From positions 19,265-83,264 of the forward strand of contig JBILHS010000011.1 in the NCBI GenBank assembly GCA_044350425.1: a DNA stretch of 64,000 nucleotides, written 5' to 3'. The stretch comes from M3007 sp044350425 (lineage in GTDB: Bacteria; Bacteroidota; Bacteroidia; Chitinophagales; Saprospiraceae). A program made the position numbers and the translations under genes. Numbering within the stretch: the stretch's first letter is position 1; the number at the start of each line of letters is the position of its first letter. This document shows, one piece after another, positions 8,359 to 18,434 of this stretch. The notes under the pieces are model-generated. The model saw only the letters and a program-made list of their open reading frames with translations. It searched no databases and was not told the DNA's origin.

Positions 8359-8400
8359 AAAAAAGCCCGCCGAAGTTTCGAGAAACTTTGGCGGGCTTTC
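8359..8400 (-). terminator. Intrinsic terminator of the MltD-like gene
   Basis: A nearly perfect 18-bp stem (8362-8379 with 8382-8399, GCCCGCC...GGCGGGC) with an A-run on its left, which reads as a U-run in the minus-strand transcript. It lies 30 bp beyond the transglycosylase stop codon. Confidence 0.92.
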
Positions 8401-8429
8401 ATTTTACCTTAAAATATGCTGCTCAGAGC

Positions 8430-9926
8430 TTAAAACTCCCTGATTTTCAAGCGGGTTCCAAATTTTACCGTGTCCAGATTGTTCATTTTGCGCAGACTTT
8501 CCACCGAAGTGGCGTATTGACGGGCAATGTCTTCAAAGGATTCATTGCGGCGAACCGTATGGTACTGGTATTGTTTGATACGAGGCGTTTGTTCTTGCAC
8601 CACTGCAGTCTGGCTTCCGCTCCCTGGCTTATTTTTACCGGCTGGCGCATTGCTCTTTTGTGGGGCTACGCTTGGCTTTGCGGACAAAGCAGGTACTTCG
8701 ATGCGCATCTCGGAGTGTTTTTGCACATAAACCGGACGGTAAAGTTTGAGCATCTGGCCTGGCTGGACAAAATTGGTTTCCAGATTGTTCCAGGATTTCA
8801 GCTGTACTCCGGAAATACCCAGGCGTGCAGCGAATTTATCAATGGACTCGATCTCTTTAGGTTTTGCATTGCTGACCCAATAGCGACCGTCCCCACTGTC
8901 CGCGCTGGTATATTTTTCAATACTTTCCAGCTTGTACTTGCGGGCACTGCTCACCGTGTTGAGGTAACGGATAAAAGCCGGCATCACGCGCTCCGGAACA
9001 ATCACAAAGTGTCCTTCCGTGGTAGGTGGCACGTAGTCGCGCTTGAACCCCGGATTGAGGTCTTTGATCACTTCGTAGGAAATACCTGTGGCGTCAGCAA
9101 TGTCGCGGAACGAAATGCCTTCATACACATTGACATAGTCGGTCAACTGAAGATCAAGGTCCGGATTGTTCGGCACCAAGCCATGGATCTGGAAATAATT
9201 GCAGATATAGGTTGCAGCGATGAAAGCCGGCACATAATTGCGGGTTTCTGCAGGCAGGTATTTTTGGATGGTCCAGAAATTGCGGCTTCCGGCACGGCGG
9301 ATGGCCCCATTCACACGGCCTGCTCCACTGTTGTAAGCCGCCAAAGCGAGGGCCCAATCATCAAATTGTTTGTAAAGGTCGCGTAAGTGACGGGCTGCGG
9401 CATCCGTGCTTTTTACCGGATTGCTACGATCTTCTACGGCTGTATTCGCTCGAAGACCATATTCGCCGCCTGTGCTCGGCATGAACTGCCAGAGTCCGGT
9501 TGCACCCACACGGGAAACCGCCTTTGGATTAAGCGCAGATTCTACGACTGAAAGGAATTTTAGGTCTTCCGGAACCCCATATTCCTGAAGCTTTGCCTCA
9601 TAGAGGGGGAAGTAGGTAAGACGTTTGCCGAGCATATTCCGTGTTTTCTCGGTTTGGATCTGTACATACGTCTTGATATATGATTTTACCACTGCCGTAG
9701 AACGCAATTCTAAACAGCTACTGAGCGCTCCAAGTCTTTCGCGCAATTCAGCATCTGTAATGGTTACGGTACTGCCGCCTTTAGCGACCAGTATATCAGT
9801 GGTATCAATCGGCTCTTCTAAATCAGAAAGCTGTAGCGGCGCTTCTTTTTGAGCAAATCCAACAGCATTCGAAAAAATTGCCAGCGCAAGTGCTAGCCAA
9901 TAGCATCCATGTTTTTTAATCTGCAT
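8430..9926 (-). CDS. MltD-like lytic murein transglycosylase with LysM domain
   Basis: Periplasmic enzyme that cleaves the MurNAc-GlcNAc bond of peptidoglycan with formation of 1,6-anhydroMurNAc. Of 498 residues, 1-25 form a signal peptide ending near GFAQ. The SLT catalytic domain (about 110-260) has the catalytic E129 in SVVESALNPKAVS, then GLWQFMPSTGGEYGL and LALAAYNSGAGRVN. A degenerate LysM-like stretch lies near residues 340-390, and a clear LysM closes the protein (YHTVRRNESFEDIARQY to the end). It stands alone with its own terminator. Confidence 0.93.
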   Translation of the reverse strand: MQIKKHGCYWLALALAIFSNAVGFAQKEAPLQLSDLEEPIDTTDILVAKGGSTVTITDAELRERLGALSSCLELRSTAVVKSYIKTYVQIQTEKTRNMLGKRLTYFPLYEAKLQEYGVPEDLKFLSVVESALNPKAVSRVGATGLWQFMPSTGGEYGLRANTAVEDRSNPVKSTDAAARHLRDLYKQFDDWALALAAYNSGAGRVNGAIRRAGSRNFWTIQKYLPAETRNYVPAFIAATYICNYFQIHGLVPNNPDLDLQLTDYVNVYEGISFRDIADATGISYEVIKDLNPGFKRDYVPPTTEGHFVIVPERVMPAFIRYLNTVSSARKYKLESIEKYTSADSGDGRYWVSNAKPKEIESIDKFAARLGISGVQLKSWNNLETNFVQPGQMLKLYRPVYVQKHSEMRIEVPALSAKPSVAPQKSNAPAGKNKPGSGSQTAVVQEQTPRIKQYQYHTVRRNESFEDIARQYATSVESLRKMNNLDTVKFGTRLKIREF

Positions 9927-10348
9927 TGTTTGTTCAACGTCTAAACGATGTGCGATTTAGGTCAGAATGTTTTTGACCGAAAAAAGTGTATGCTTTCGAG
10001 GCAGTGGCCTGAAAACTAGACTACTAAAGTGGTTAAGCAGAGAGAGGTGAGGCGGGTAAACGCCTGGTAATCGGTTTTAGTATTTGAAGCTTGGCAACCA
10101 GCATTCGCCAGCTAACCGATTAACATGTTTGCCAAAATGGGGAAGCAAAAGTCGAAAGATCCTTCCGAATTTTAAGCACCCTGAATGTTAAAGTTGAAAA
10201 TCGTTGGGTGAATAGTCTTTGAAATGATCAACAAAAAGGGATCTTAGTGCCGCGATTAACTTACGAATTGACGGCTACATTTTCCGTTCATCTGCATTCT
10301 TCGTCGGTTATAATGTCCCGCATTGCGCCCTCCTCACGCCTTGATGAA
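9927..10348. other. Gene-free spacer with two nested hairpins
   Basis: No convincing gene was found. At 10049-10064 there is AGGCG-GGTAAA-CGCCT. Immediately after, AATCGGTT (10069-10076) pairs with AACCGATT (10114-10121) around an inner GGC/GCC pair. This could be a structured leader or simple DNA symmetry; no known riboswitch motif was recognised. Confidence 0.4.
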
Positions 10349-10393
10349 CAAAAAATCTACCGCGCCAATTCATACCTTAATGGCCGGGCGCGG
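10349..10393 (-). terminator. Probable intrinsic terminator of the Asp-box propeller gene
   Basis: CCGCGCC (10360-10366) pairs with GGCGCGG (10387-10393) across a long loop. Downstream in the minus transcript there is a run of six U a few bases past the stem. It ends 3 bp from the gene's stop codon. Confidence 0.6.
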
Positions 10394-10395
10394 CA

Positions 10396-13300
10396 CTAGG
10401 GTGTAAAAACAAGCTTTCCAGTTTTTTCACCCATACGCCAAAAGTAGGTACCTGCATGCGGAAACAGACTGGATTCCAAATGAATCGCTGTATTTACAGC
10501 CGTTTTTTTTGAAAATATCAGGCGTCCACGGGCATCAAAAACTTGAATATCCTGATCCGTTTTTGACAAAACCCAGGTTCCTGTCAATCCAAACGGATTG
10601 GGCGTTATACTGGTATTGTTTGCATTGCCCGCTTCCAAAACCGGCCGAAAAGCAATTCCATCTTGGGTATAAAGCAGTCCAGGAGTAGGCCAATTGGCCA
10701 GGCCGATTCGCTCGGTCAAGGGCATTTTACCCCTTGTCCGAAAGATCACTTTAAAAAGGTCCGTTTCTCCAGACAACTCCAGACCCTCCGCAGCAAAGGT
10801 CAAAAGTCCCTGTCCGATCCGGTTCGATCCAAAGTTTTCCATCGAGATGCCCGGAGTCTGGGACTCTATTTTTTCAAAAACCAGGCGTTTCGGGTCGAAT
10901 TGCAGGGTGAATTGCGCAGCACTGATTCCAGCGGCAGGGATAGTAATAAACGCTTCAATAAAATGCGTCGTTTCGATGGCCGATGGGTCGCTGGCTTCCA
11001 ACGAAGTACCGGATAAAGCATCTTCGTCTCCCCAACGCAGGCCAATAGGCCATTCATTTAAGGTCCGCTCCGCTCCTGGCGCATTCAGATTCGGGACTGC
11101 AGTATTGTTCACATCGCCAATTTTGATGGCTGTAAAATCGAGGTTTGAAAGCGGAACCGTCAGTACCTGTACCGCCAGGGTTTCGGGAAAAGCAGCCTGA
11201 AAAGGGTTGAGCTGATTCTCAAACATATGGTTTGCAGGCACAAAACGCCAGGAGGTGTTGCTTGCAAATTGGGTGTCAATGCCCAAAATAAGTTTGCGAA
11301 GTTGTACAATATCAAAGGTCGTGATGCTGCCAGAACGGTTGGCATCTGCAGCGATCATTTTATAAGGCGAGGTAAATGGCTCAATACCCAGGATATGCTT
11401 GGAGATCAACACCAGATCATAGGTGGTCAGTCCATTCAAGGGATTGTCGTTGCGGGAAGGCGCCAGGGTGTAGGATGCACAACCCGGCAGATTGTCGAGG
11501 CTGAAAAACCCATTGTCGTCACTTAGTGTCCCATCCACTGCTACTTCGAGGAGGCCAATGCCCAATTCGTCCTGAACGGTTCCCGCCAGGCTTACGGTCA
11601 CAGGATTCTGCTGTACAAAAACAGAATCAAAGGGAAATGTCCAGATGCCCCGGGCAAATGTGGCCGCTACCAATTCCTTGCGAACCGGATTTTGCTCCAG
11701 ATCAAATACGGGAATATAAGGCATGTTCCCACCCAGTCTGTTCCACGAAACGCCGCCCGTGGTACTAAAATATACGCCAATGTCTGTGGCCGCAAAAAGC
11801 ACCTGGTCCGCATACCCTGGCCATACAAAAATATCATTCACAGGCATTTGAGGCAGATCCGAGGAGATATCCTGCCAGGTAGCACCATTGTCGTCCGAGC
11901 GGTGAATATGTGGAATGTCATCATCATCCCGAAAACCTGAATGTGTGACAAAAATCCGGTTGGAGAGGGTCGGAGAATACCGCACCGAAGTAACGTAGCG
12001 ATTGGGCAGACCAGCGGTTATATTGGTCCAAGTCCCGGCAGCCTCGCGGCGCCAGACGTTACCATCCGAAGTACCCGCGATCAATTTATTTACCGTTACA
12101 GGCGATTCGTTGAGGCCGGAGATCGTGTGAAATCGTGCTCCGAAAATAACTCCATCGGTCAGGTCCGTTGAAATCGCCCCCCAACCGCCGCCGCTATCTT
12201 TACTGTATACCCGATAGGTGGCGGCATAAAGCTTATTCGGTATATTCGGACTCATGAAAAAGGGGGTATCCCAGTTGGTACGATCGGAAGTACCCAGCGC
12301 TCTGGAACCAAACTGCCAGGTATTTCCACCGTCAGAAGTTTCGTGTATGGCTCCATTCTGGATCTCTACCCAAAAATGTTCTGCATTGGAGGGGTCAAAA
12401 GCACAGCTGAAGCCATCTGCTGAAAAAACAGGGAGCCAGCCATTGGGGTTTACTCCATTGCCTTTCTGGATGCCATTGTCCTGGGCTCCCGCCCAATAGG
12501 TGTTTGGTTCATGTAGATTAAAATTCGTGCGGTAAAATTGGGTGACGGGCAGGTTTTTAGCCTTTGTCCAACTCATTTGGCCCGGGTTGTTGCGATATAC
12601 CCCGCCATCGTTCGACCAATATCGCCGTCCACTGGCAGTAAAGATCAGATCGTGACTATCTGCATGTCCGCCACCCGCATTGAACCAACCGGTACTACCG
12701 GCCGGTTTTCGCCAGAGCAAAATAGCATGAAAATACAGTTCTTCATCATTGTTCGGGTCAATGCCTAGTTTTCCAAAATACCAGCAGAAGTCACTGCATG
12801 CGTCTTCTAACTGTACAATATTAACAGGGGTCCAGCTGGTGCCGCCATCGACGGTTTTGAAAAGTCCTCCAGGCGTATTGATCGAGTCTATGAACACCGC
12901 ATAAACCTTGTCCGGATTGGTTCGGGAAATTGCGAGACCAGATCGACCCATAACGCCGGTGGGCAGACCACCACTTAATTGGACCCAGTTGTTGCCACCG
13001 TCGATGCTTTTGTAAACCCTGCCTTTGGTACCATAAACGACCGATTCGTGGTTGTTCCGAATCCGATCCCAAAAGGAGGCATAAAGAATTTGCGGATTGG
13101 TCGGGCATTGAACCAAGTCACTCGCCCCGGTTTGATTGCTCACAAAAAGCACTTGCTGCCAGCTGTTTCCTGCATCCATGCTTTTATAAATCCCCCGCTG
13201 ATTGTCCCGCACATACGGATTGCCCATGGTGGCTGCCCAGAGTATGGACGAATTGCTGGGATGGACCACCACCTTGGAAACAATACCCGACGGGCTGTTG

Positions 13301-13851
13301 GGAAGATGTTGCCAGGTTTCGCCGGCATCGATACTTTTGTAAATTCCATCCCCGTTAAAAACCAGAGAAGGGATGTTCGGGTCGCCGGTACCGGCGTATA
13401 CAATATTTGGATTGGATGGATCAAAGGTGATGTCGCCAATAGATAACTCCGGACTTTCATCAAAAACCGGATGCCAGTTTACGGCGCCGTCGGTACTTTT
13501 AAAAATGCCGCCAGCTGAAAAACCCGCCAATACGGTATTTTCATCATCTGGCTTCGCGGCGAGGGTATTGCAACGCGCACCTACATTCATGGGACCTTGT
13601 TGTGTCCAGTTACTCAGGTTGGTACCGCAATTAAGCTGACGGGATGGAGCCGTTTCAGACAAGCGGGTTTGCTGTAAGGTTTGGCGCCAGCCCTGCCAGT
13701 CAAAAACGCTGTCCGGGTAAGCTCTTTGGAAAGCAAACTGGTCGTAGGGCTCACTTTTTTCTGCAAGGTTATCTGCATGCGGGATGGCATTTCTTCCGCA
13801 GGAAAAAAGGATTGTTGCGGGTAGTATCAGTAGCGCAAGTTTTCTGTTCAT
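10396..13851 (-). CDS. T9SS-exported Asp-box beta-propeller lipoprotein with dockerin-like and cohesin-like modules
   Basis: A 1,151-residue surface protein. The N-terminus has a lipobox (ILFSC at about residue 18). Residues 50-770 hold sortilin/Asp-box propeller repeats: VYKSIDGGNNW, IYKSMDAGNSW, GLFKTVDGGTSW, IHETSDGGNTW, IHRSDDNGATW. Then comes a carboxypeptidase-regulatory-like segment, a dockerin-like pair of calcium-loop repeats (NPLNGLTTYDLVLISKHILG and DANRSGSITTFDIVQLRKL), a cohesin-like beta-sandwich, and a T9SS type A sorting domain (ITPNPFGLTGTW to the end). The combination of a lipobox and a T9SS tail is unusual and may mean the lipobox is incidental. The same dockerin-like/cohesin-like pair occurs in the giant protein at 30617-41743. 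The substrate is unknown. Confidence 0.85.
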   Translation of the reverse strand: MNRKLALLILPATILFSCGRNAIPHADNLAEKSEPYDQFAFQRAYPDSVFDWQGWRQTLQQTRLSETAPSRQLNCGTNLSNWTQQGPMNVGARCNTLAAKPDDENTVLAGFSAGGIFKSTDGAVNWHPVFDESPELSIGDITFDPSNPNIVYAGTGDPNIPSLVFNGDGIYKSIDAGETWQHLPNSPSGIVSKVVVHPSNSSILWAATMGNPYVRDNQRGIYKSMDAGNSWQQVLFVSNQTGASDLVQCPTNPQILYASFWDRIRNNHESVVYGTKGRVYKSIDGGNNWVQLSGGLPTGVMGRSGLAISRTNPDKVYAVFIDSINTPGGLFKTVDGGTSWTPVNIVQLEDACSDFCWYFGKLGIDPNNDEELYFHAILLWRKPAGSTGWFNAGGGHADSHDLIFTASGRRYWSNDGGVYRNNPGQMSWTKAKNLPVTQFYRTNFNLHEPNTYWAGAQDNGIQKGNGVNPNGWLPVFSADGFSCAFDPSNAEHFWVEIQNGAIHETSDGGNTWQFGSRALGTSDRTNWDTPFFMSPNIPNKLYAATYRVYSKDSGGGWGAISTDLTDGVIFGARFHTISGLNESPVTVNKLIAGTSDGNVWRREAAGTWTNITAGLPNRYVTSVRYSPTLSNRIFVTHSGFRDDDDIPHIHRSDDNGATWQDISSDLPQMPVNDIFVWPGYADQVLFAATDIGVYFSTTGGVSWNRLGGNMPYIPVFDLEQNPVRKELVAATFARGIWTFPFDSVFVQQNPVTVSLAGTVQDELGIGLLEVAVDGTLSDDNGFFSLDNLPGCASYTLAPSRNDNPLNGLTTYDLVLISKHILGIEPFTSPYKMIAADANRSGSITTFDIVQLRKLILGIDTQFASNTSWRFVPANHMFENQLNPFQAAFPETLAVQVLTVPLSNLDFTAIKIGDVNNTAVPNLNAPGAERTLNEWPIGLRWGDEDALSGTSLEASDPSAIETTHFIEAFITIPAAGISAAQFTLQFDPKRLVFEKIESQTPGISMENFGSNRIGQGLLTFAAEGLELSGETDLFKVIFRTRGKMPLTERIGLANWPTPGLLYTQDGIAFRPVLEAGNANNTSITPNPFGLTGTWVLSKTDQDIQVFDARGRLIFSKKTAVNTAIHLESSLFPHAGTYFWRMGEKTGKLVFTP

Positions 13852-13931
13852 AGTATCGGCTGTTGCGTTTTTGGGGTATTGGGGGATGAAGTACCTGTTG
13901 CCTTAAAATACCTTAGTATCGATGAAGCAGC

Positions 13932-13939
13932 CAAAATTA
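13932..13939 (-). promoter_or_regulatory. -7 box TAATTTTG of the Asp-box propeller gene
   Basis: Matches TAnnTTTG on the minus strand, 80 bp upstream of the ATG at 13851. A TTTG-like -33 candidate lies 25 bp upstream, longer than the usual spacing of about 19. Confidence 0.45.
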
Positions 13940-13965
13940 CGCCAAGTTGATTGATCCCTAAAAAC

Positions 13966-14002
13966 AAATTGCCGGAGCGCGTTTTGGTCGCTCCGGCAAT
14001 TT
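13966..14002 (-). terminator. Hairpin terminator of the gingipain-like gene
   Basis: A perfect 14-bp stem (13966-13979 with 13989-14002) with a 9-base loop lies 22 bp beyond the stop codon of the 14025-18074 gene. The flank reads only weakly U-rich on the minus strand. Confidence 0.75.
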
Positions 14003-14024
14003 AAATATTAGGATGTGTTTCCGT

Positions 14025-17000
14025 TTATCGAACCACCACCAATTTATGCACAAAAACCTGATTATCAATCCAGACTGAAATTGAATAGACTCCGGCCGAG
14101 CTACTGCCCAAATCAATCGGCAGGTTCAATGTGCTGGCTTCCAGAAGCGGATTTTTCAGCACCACTCGTCCTGCCAAATCGCGAACCTCCACACGAATTG
14201 CGGCAGACTTGTGCAGTTTTAGCGAAAGGAGGGCAGGCCCTACAGTTGGGTTCGGAGAGAGCAGAAATTGTTCGAACAAGGCTGTTTCTGTTGTTCCAAC
14301 CATGGTACCTACCGTAGCGGAGGTCGTTTGGGTGCATCCCATTATATCTGTCACTGTTACGCTATACGTTCCGGCTCCCAGTGCTGTAAGATCCTGTGTA
14401 GTGGCGCCATTGCTCCACACATAACTATTCCCCCCGGCACCACCTGATACACTCAGATCGATGGAACCATTGTTTGCATTGGGCGCCGACTCATTGACAA
14501 CGGTGGTGGTAAGTACCGCTTCAGGTATCTGCGTAATGACAATATTCGGGCCTTGGAAAACGCAGCCTCCGGCATCCATGACATTTACACTAAAAATTGG
14601 CTCCACATAGTTTGCACAGATAGTGGTATTGCCATTAGACCAAAGATAGGTGTAAGGTGGAGTCCCACCGACTACACTCAGACATATTGATGTTGCTCCA
14701 TCACAACCCACCGTGGCATTTCCCGTAGTCACCACCAGCTCCGGTGCTTTTACCACGACCACCGAGCCAGAAGCAGCGCAGGTACCCACGCTCACAACCA
14801 CCGTGTAGGTGCCTGGCAATGAAGCCACCGGATTCGGGCATGTCGTACAGCTCAGGCCTGTGGAAGGCGACCAGGCATAGGTTACGCCCGGCGTATTGTT
14901 ACCGCTGGATAATTGAACCGTTGGATTGGCACAGTTAATCTGACCGCTGACGTCTGGACTGGCGGTAGGTAAGTTTGGATCAGCAAGTACCTGTACCACA
15001 TCTGTATTAATACAACCATTCGTAGTATTTGTGATGAGGAGGGTATAGGTGCCTGGTGCACTTACCACTGGATTGGGCTGGCCTGAACTAAACCCGTTAG
15101 GTCCGGTCCAGAGCAAGGTAAAACTTGCGCCAACACTGCTTCCTGCGCTGGATAATTGAGCGGTAGGGGCATTGCAAGAGATAGTCACATCCTGCCCGGC
15201 CACAGCGCTTGGAACGTTGGTATCCTGGGAAATGGTCAATTCAATATCCTTTGTGCAGCCGGTTGCGATCGATTTGATGGTGATGGTGATCTGGCCCGGA
15301 TCACAAATTTGAATGGAGGCACCCGGAGGAATGACCTGACCCTGATAAATCACTTGGAAACCGGGCAGATCAGGCACTGTAAAGAGTGCACAAGGACTAA
15401 GGCAGCTCAATACTGCAGCTGGAAGGTTGAAATTAGGCAACTGGGTATCTTCTGTGACCACCATACTGGCACTATTGGTACAACCATTGGCCGAGATTGC
15501 AACTACCGTATACACCCCGGCACAGGATGCAGCGGGTGGGTTTCCGGGCACCACGCAGGGACCTGACCACAGCGTGGAGGTAGTGTTGGGGGAGACCACT
15601 GCGTTCAACCATACGGTGGGATTATTACAGGTAATGATCCCGCTTTGTGCAGACACTGACGGCGGTGTGATATCCTGGGCAACCGTGCTGGATGCAGAAT
15701 TGGTACAACCGTTGGCCGAGTTGGTGACCGTCACGGTATAAACTCCGGGACAAGTTGCCGTGGTGCCATTTAAACAGGGACCTGACCAGGCAAAAGTGGT
15801 GCCCGGTATGCTGGAAGTAGCGATCAATTGAGACGAAATATTTCCACAGGTAATCGGCCCGCTATTACTCGCAGTTACCGTTGGAATGACATTATTTGCT
15901 ATGACCTGTACTGTACCACTGGCGATGCAACCATTGTCTGAAGAAACAATCGAAATGGTGTAAGTGCCTGGTAAAGAGACCGTTGCTGTAAAATCCTGCA
16001 CCAATAAATTTCCGGGTCCGAAAATGGTACAAGCCGACAATCCTGCAGCAGATACCGTAATGGTCGCCGTAGTATTGGCACAATTGATCGTATTGCTGAC
16101 CGTCGCAGTTAGGATGGGTACAGTATAATTGCCTACAACAACTGCGGTAGCGGTAGCACTGCATCCTGCTGCATCTGTAGCCGTTAAGCTATACGTGCCA
16201 ACATTTGAAACGCTTGGACTTTGCTGGTTGCTGCTGAAATTATTGGGCCCCGTCCAGGCCCAGGTCGTCACCGGAGCGCTGGCGCTGGTGGTCAGTGTCA
16301 CAGACGATGTGACACAGTTCAACGTTCCGCCCGCCGTGGTCAGCGTCGGACCACCCGCAGCCACAAAAACAATGGACTGGATCGGACCAATGGCATTGTT
16401 GGCATAGGTACCTCCGCCAGGGTTGGTCACGTTTTTGATGGCCCGAACCTGATAATACAGGGTATCCAACAATGGGCTGAGGTCGGTATAGGTTGTGGCT
16501 GTGATCGGAGTGGTGGTCAGCCGAGCATAAGTTCCATTCGGAGAAAGCGCCCGGTAAACATGGTATCCGCTCACTGCATCCGCTGAAGCGGTCCAGTTGA
16601 GCACCACCGTATTACAGGTAGGCGCCGCAAGCGCCAGATTGGTGGCAGGTTTCACCACATTGGCCCGGAGAGTGGGGTCGCCGAGCAGCGCCACGTGAGC
16701 GCCACTTTTACCGAAAGAGCCCAAAAACCCATTGTTGAACTGTGCATTCATGGTTTCCCAATTGCAATAGCCGATGGTTTCACCGGAAGCCAGGGCCTGG
16801 TTGAACCAGTGCGGCCTGCCTGCCCAGGAGCAGGTAAGAATTCCACCACGGGAAGCCAATGCGGCTGGCATGAAAGGATCACTTTCAAAATCCCAGTCCC
16901 CATGGTAGGAACCAAAAAGATTAGAAAAAACGATATTGACAGAGTCTGTAGCAAAATTGGCGCTGCTGCCGACCCCACCGGCGCTTTGATAGCTGCCACC

Positions 17001-18074
17001 ACCTGTGCCATAACCCAGGAGGTAAGTCTGAGATTCAGTGCCATTAAAAAAATCGGTTTCAATGATGTTGGCTTCCCCTACCAGCGGGTAAGCATTGCGG
17101 AAACCATTGGCAGCGAATGCCTCCCCACCAAAATAGCCAAAGTTGTCGTCTACCAACGCTTTGTTCTGTACGGCATAGTCTCCAATGCGCCATTTGTGAT
17201 TTTTATCAAGGTATCTTTTCATTAACCCTACGGCATCCGCAGCGCCAAAAGCAGGCGCATTGAGGCGACGGAAATCCACACGACCCACCTGTAGTTCTGC
17301 GGCGGTAGGCATGTAACTCTGGTCAAATTTACCATCACCGGGAATATTCACATTGGCCGCACGGGCAGGTGTGACGTTATTGATGGAGACATCAGTCCAG
17401 ATGCCGTTTACATCTGCATAGTAGGCATCTGAAGGCCAGGCCCCTGCGTGCTCCGCGTGACCGTCCCAGTTGGCATTGCCGGAATATGGGATGGGGATAT
17501 TTCCCAGGAGCAATACCGATTTGACATTGAGGGGGTCTGCGTTATGGGATGCAATGATCTGATTTTTAACCGATTGCACTGTTGAAGACGGACCGGTTTT
17601 GAAAGAAATCGGCCACCAGCCATCACCTCGAAGGTCGTTTTCAAGACGCGCCAATTCAACACTTAAGGCATTGGCCGTAGTTGAATCTGCAAAGATCAGG
17701 ACCTTTCCACGGGTAGTCACCGGATTGGCATTGACTGCCACATGGGCATAACCAAAGGCATTGAGGGTACCCAGCGTGCGCTGTATCACGTATTCATAGA
17801 TCTGGCCATTGGCTACCCCATTGTCTGTGAGGCTGGTAAGGTTTGAAGCAGTCACATTGATCAGTTGCACCCAGGCATTTCCGGCCTGTCCTTTGGTACG
17901 ACGCAGGATGAGTAGGTTCGCATTGCCGGGATTGGCCCAGGTGAGCGTGATGCCGATAGGCCCGGTGTTTAGGGTAGCCGTCATCGGCACCGTGGCATCT
18001 TTGGAGACCTGAGCCTGCAAACTGTTGAAGCTCAGACACAAGATGGCGAAAAGCAGGGTGGAAAGTAACCTCAT
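14025..18074 (-). CDS. Gingipain-like (C25-type) T9SS protein with Ig-like array
   Basis: A 1,349-residue secreted protein. The signal peptide MRLLSTLLFAILCLSFNSLQ ends near AQ. An N-terminal Fn3-like domain (about 20-125) precedes a caspase/gingipain-like domain (about 125-480) with a candidate catalytic His in GSYHGDWD, a candidate Cys in ILTCSWAG and a terminal LLGDPTLRA, as in peptidase C25. A second Fn3 domain, seven Ig-like repeats of about 80 residues (each with two Cys, one in NGC), two SprB-like repeats (GGTPPYTYLWSNG) and a T9SS type A tail (LLSPNPTVGPALLSL to the end) follow. It is followed (on the minus strand) by the Asp-box propeller gene and preceded by a shorter paralogue. C25 membership is inferred from motif order. 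Confidence 0.8.
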   Translation of the reverse strand: MRLLSTLLFAILCLSFNSLQAQVSKDATVPMTATLNTGPIGITLTWANPGNANLLILRRTKGQAGNAWVQLINVTASNLTSLTDNGVANGQIYEYVIQRTLGTLNAFGYAHVAVNANPVTTRGKVLIFADSTTANALSVELARLENDLRGDGWWPISFKTGPSSTVQSVKNQIIASHNADPLNVKSVLLLGNIPIPYSGNANWDGHAEHAGAWPSDAYYADVNGIWTDVSINNVTPARAANVNIPGDGKFDQSYMPTAAELQVGRVDFRRLNAPAFGAADAVGLMKRYLDKNHKWRIGDYAVQNKALVDDNFGYFGGEAFAANGFRNAYPLVGEANIIETDFFNGTESQTYLLGYGTGGGSYQSAGGVGSSANFATDSVNIVFSNLFGSYHGDWDFESDPFMPAALASRGGILTCSWAGRPHWFNQALASGETIGYCNWETMNAQFNNGFLGSFGKSGAHVALLGDPTLRANVVKPATNLALAAPTCNTVVLNWTASADAVSGYHVYRALSPNGTYARLTTTPITATTYTDLSPLLDTLYYQVRAIKNVTNPGGGTYANNAIGPIQSIVFVAAGGPTLTTAGGTLNCVTSSVTLTTSASAPVTTWAWTGPNNFSSNQQSPSVSNVGTYSLTATDAAGCSATATAVVVGNYTVPILTATVSNTINCANTTATITVSAAGLSACTIFGPGNLLVQDFTATVSLPGTYTISIVSSDNGCIASGTVQVIANNVIPTVTASNSGPITCGNISSQLIATSSIPGTTFAWSGPCLNGTTATCPGVYTVTVTNSANGCTNSASSTVAQDITPPSVSAQSGIITCNNPTVWLNAVVSPNTTSTLWSGPCVVPGNPPAASCAGVYTVVAISANGCTNSASMVVTEDTQLPNFNLPAAVLSCLSPCALFTVPDLPGFQVIYQGQVIPPGASIQICDPGQITITIKSIATGCTKDIELTISQDTNVPSAVAGQDVTISCNAPTAQLSSAGSSVGASFTLLWTGPNGFSSGQPNPVVSAPGTYTLLITNTTNGCINTDVVQVLADPNLPTASPDVSGQINCANPTVQLSSGNNTPGVTYAWSPSTGLSCTTCPNPVASLPGTYTVVVSVGTCAASGSVVVVKAPELVVTTGNATVGCDGATSICLSVVGGTPPYTYLWSNGNTTICANYVEPIFSVNVMDAGGCVFQGPNIVITQIPEAVLTTTVVNESAPNANNGSIDLSVSGGAGGNSYVWSNGATTQDLTALGAGTYSVTVTDIMGCTQTTSATVGTMVGTTETALFEQFLLSPNPTVGPALLSLKLHKSAAIRVEVRDLAGRVVLKNPLLEASTLNLPIDLGSSSAGVYSISVWIDNQVFVHKLVVVR

Positions 18075-18296
18075 GATAATGGTGGTAAAAGGTTAAGGGG
18101 AACTTGGCAATGTTTATCAAACGCAATGAACCATTTCGATGGAGTGTTGCTGGCACCCAAACAAATGACCGATTGCTTGATGACGAATCAGACAGCAAGA
18201 TTCAAATAGTTGCGGAGAATGCTGCTTTGTAGTTGAAAAGAAGTTCAACTGTGGCTGTTGCGCAGCAGGGGTAAAGGTGCCATGTACTGAATGAAC

Positions 18297-18370
18297 CACG
18301 AATGACACAGATGGGACACTGATTTCAGCTTGATAAAAGGGAAATCCGTGTCTCATCTGTGTCATCCGTG
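18297..18370. repeat. 30-bp inverted repeat between the C25-like paralogues
   Basis: Left arm 18297-18326 and right arm 18341-18370 match over 30 bp with three mismatches (core ATGACACAGATG / CATCTGTGTCAT), loop 14 bases. It lies in the 360-bp spacer that is otherwise gene-free. It probably forms a hairpin in RNA, but it is far from either stop codon and has no U-run. Confidence 0.85.
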
Positions 18371-18434
18371 TTCAAATAAATTAGACCTAAACCCAATTTA
18401 TTTCTTATAACTCCTGGATGAAATCCAAAATCCA

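Noticed and set aside
10339..10400. A short plus-strand ORF MNKKSTAPIHTLMAGRG
   Set aside because: Twenty codons, no context, and it coincides with the hairpin terminator of the minus-strand gene.
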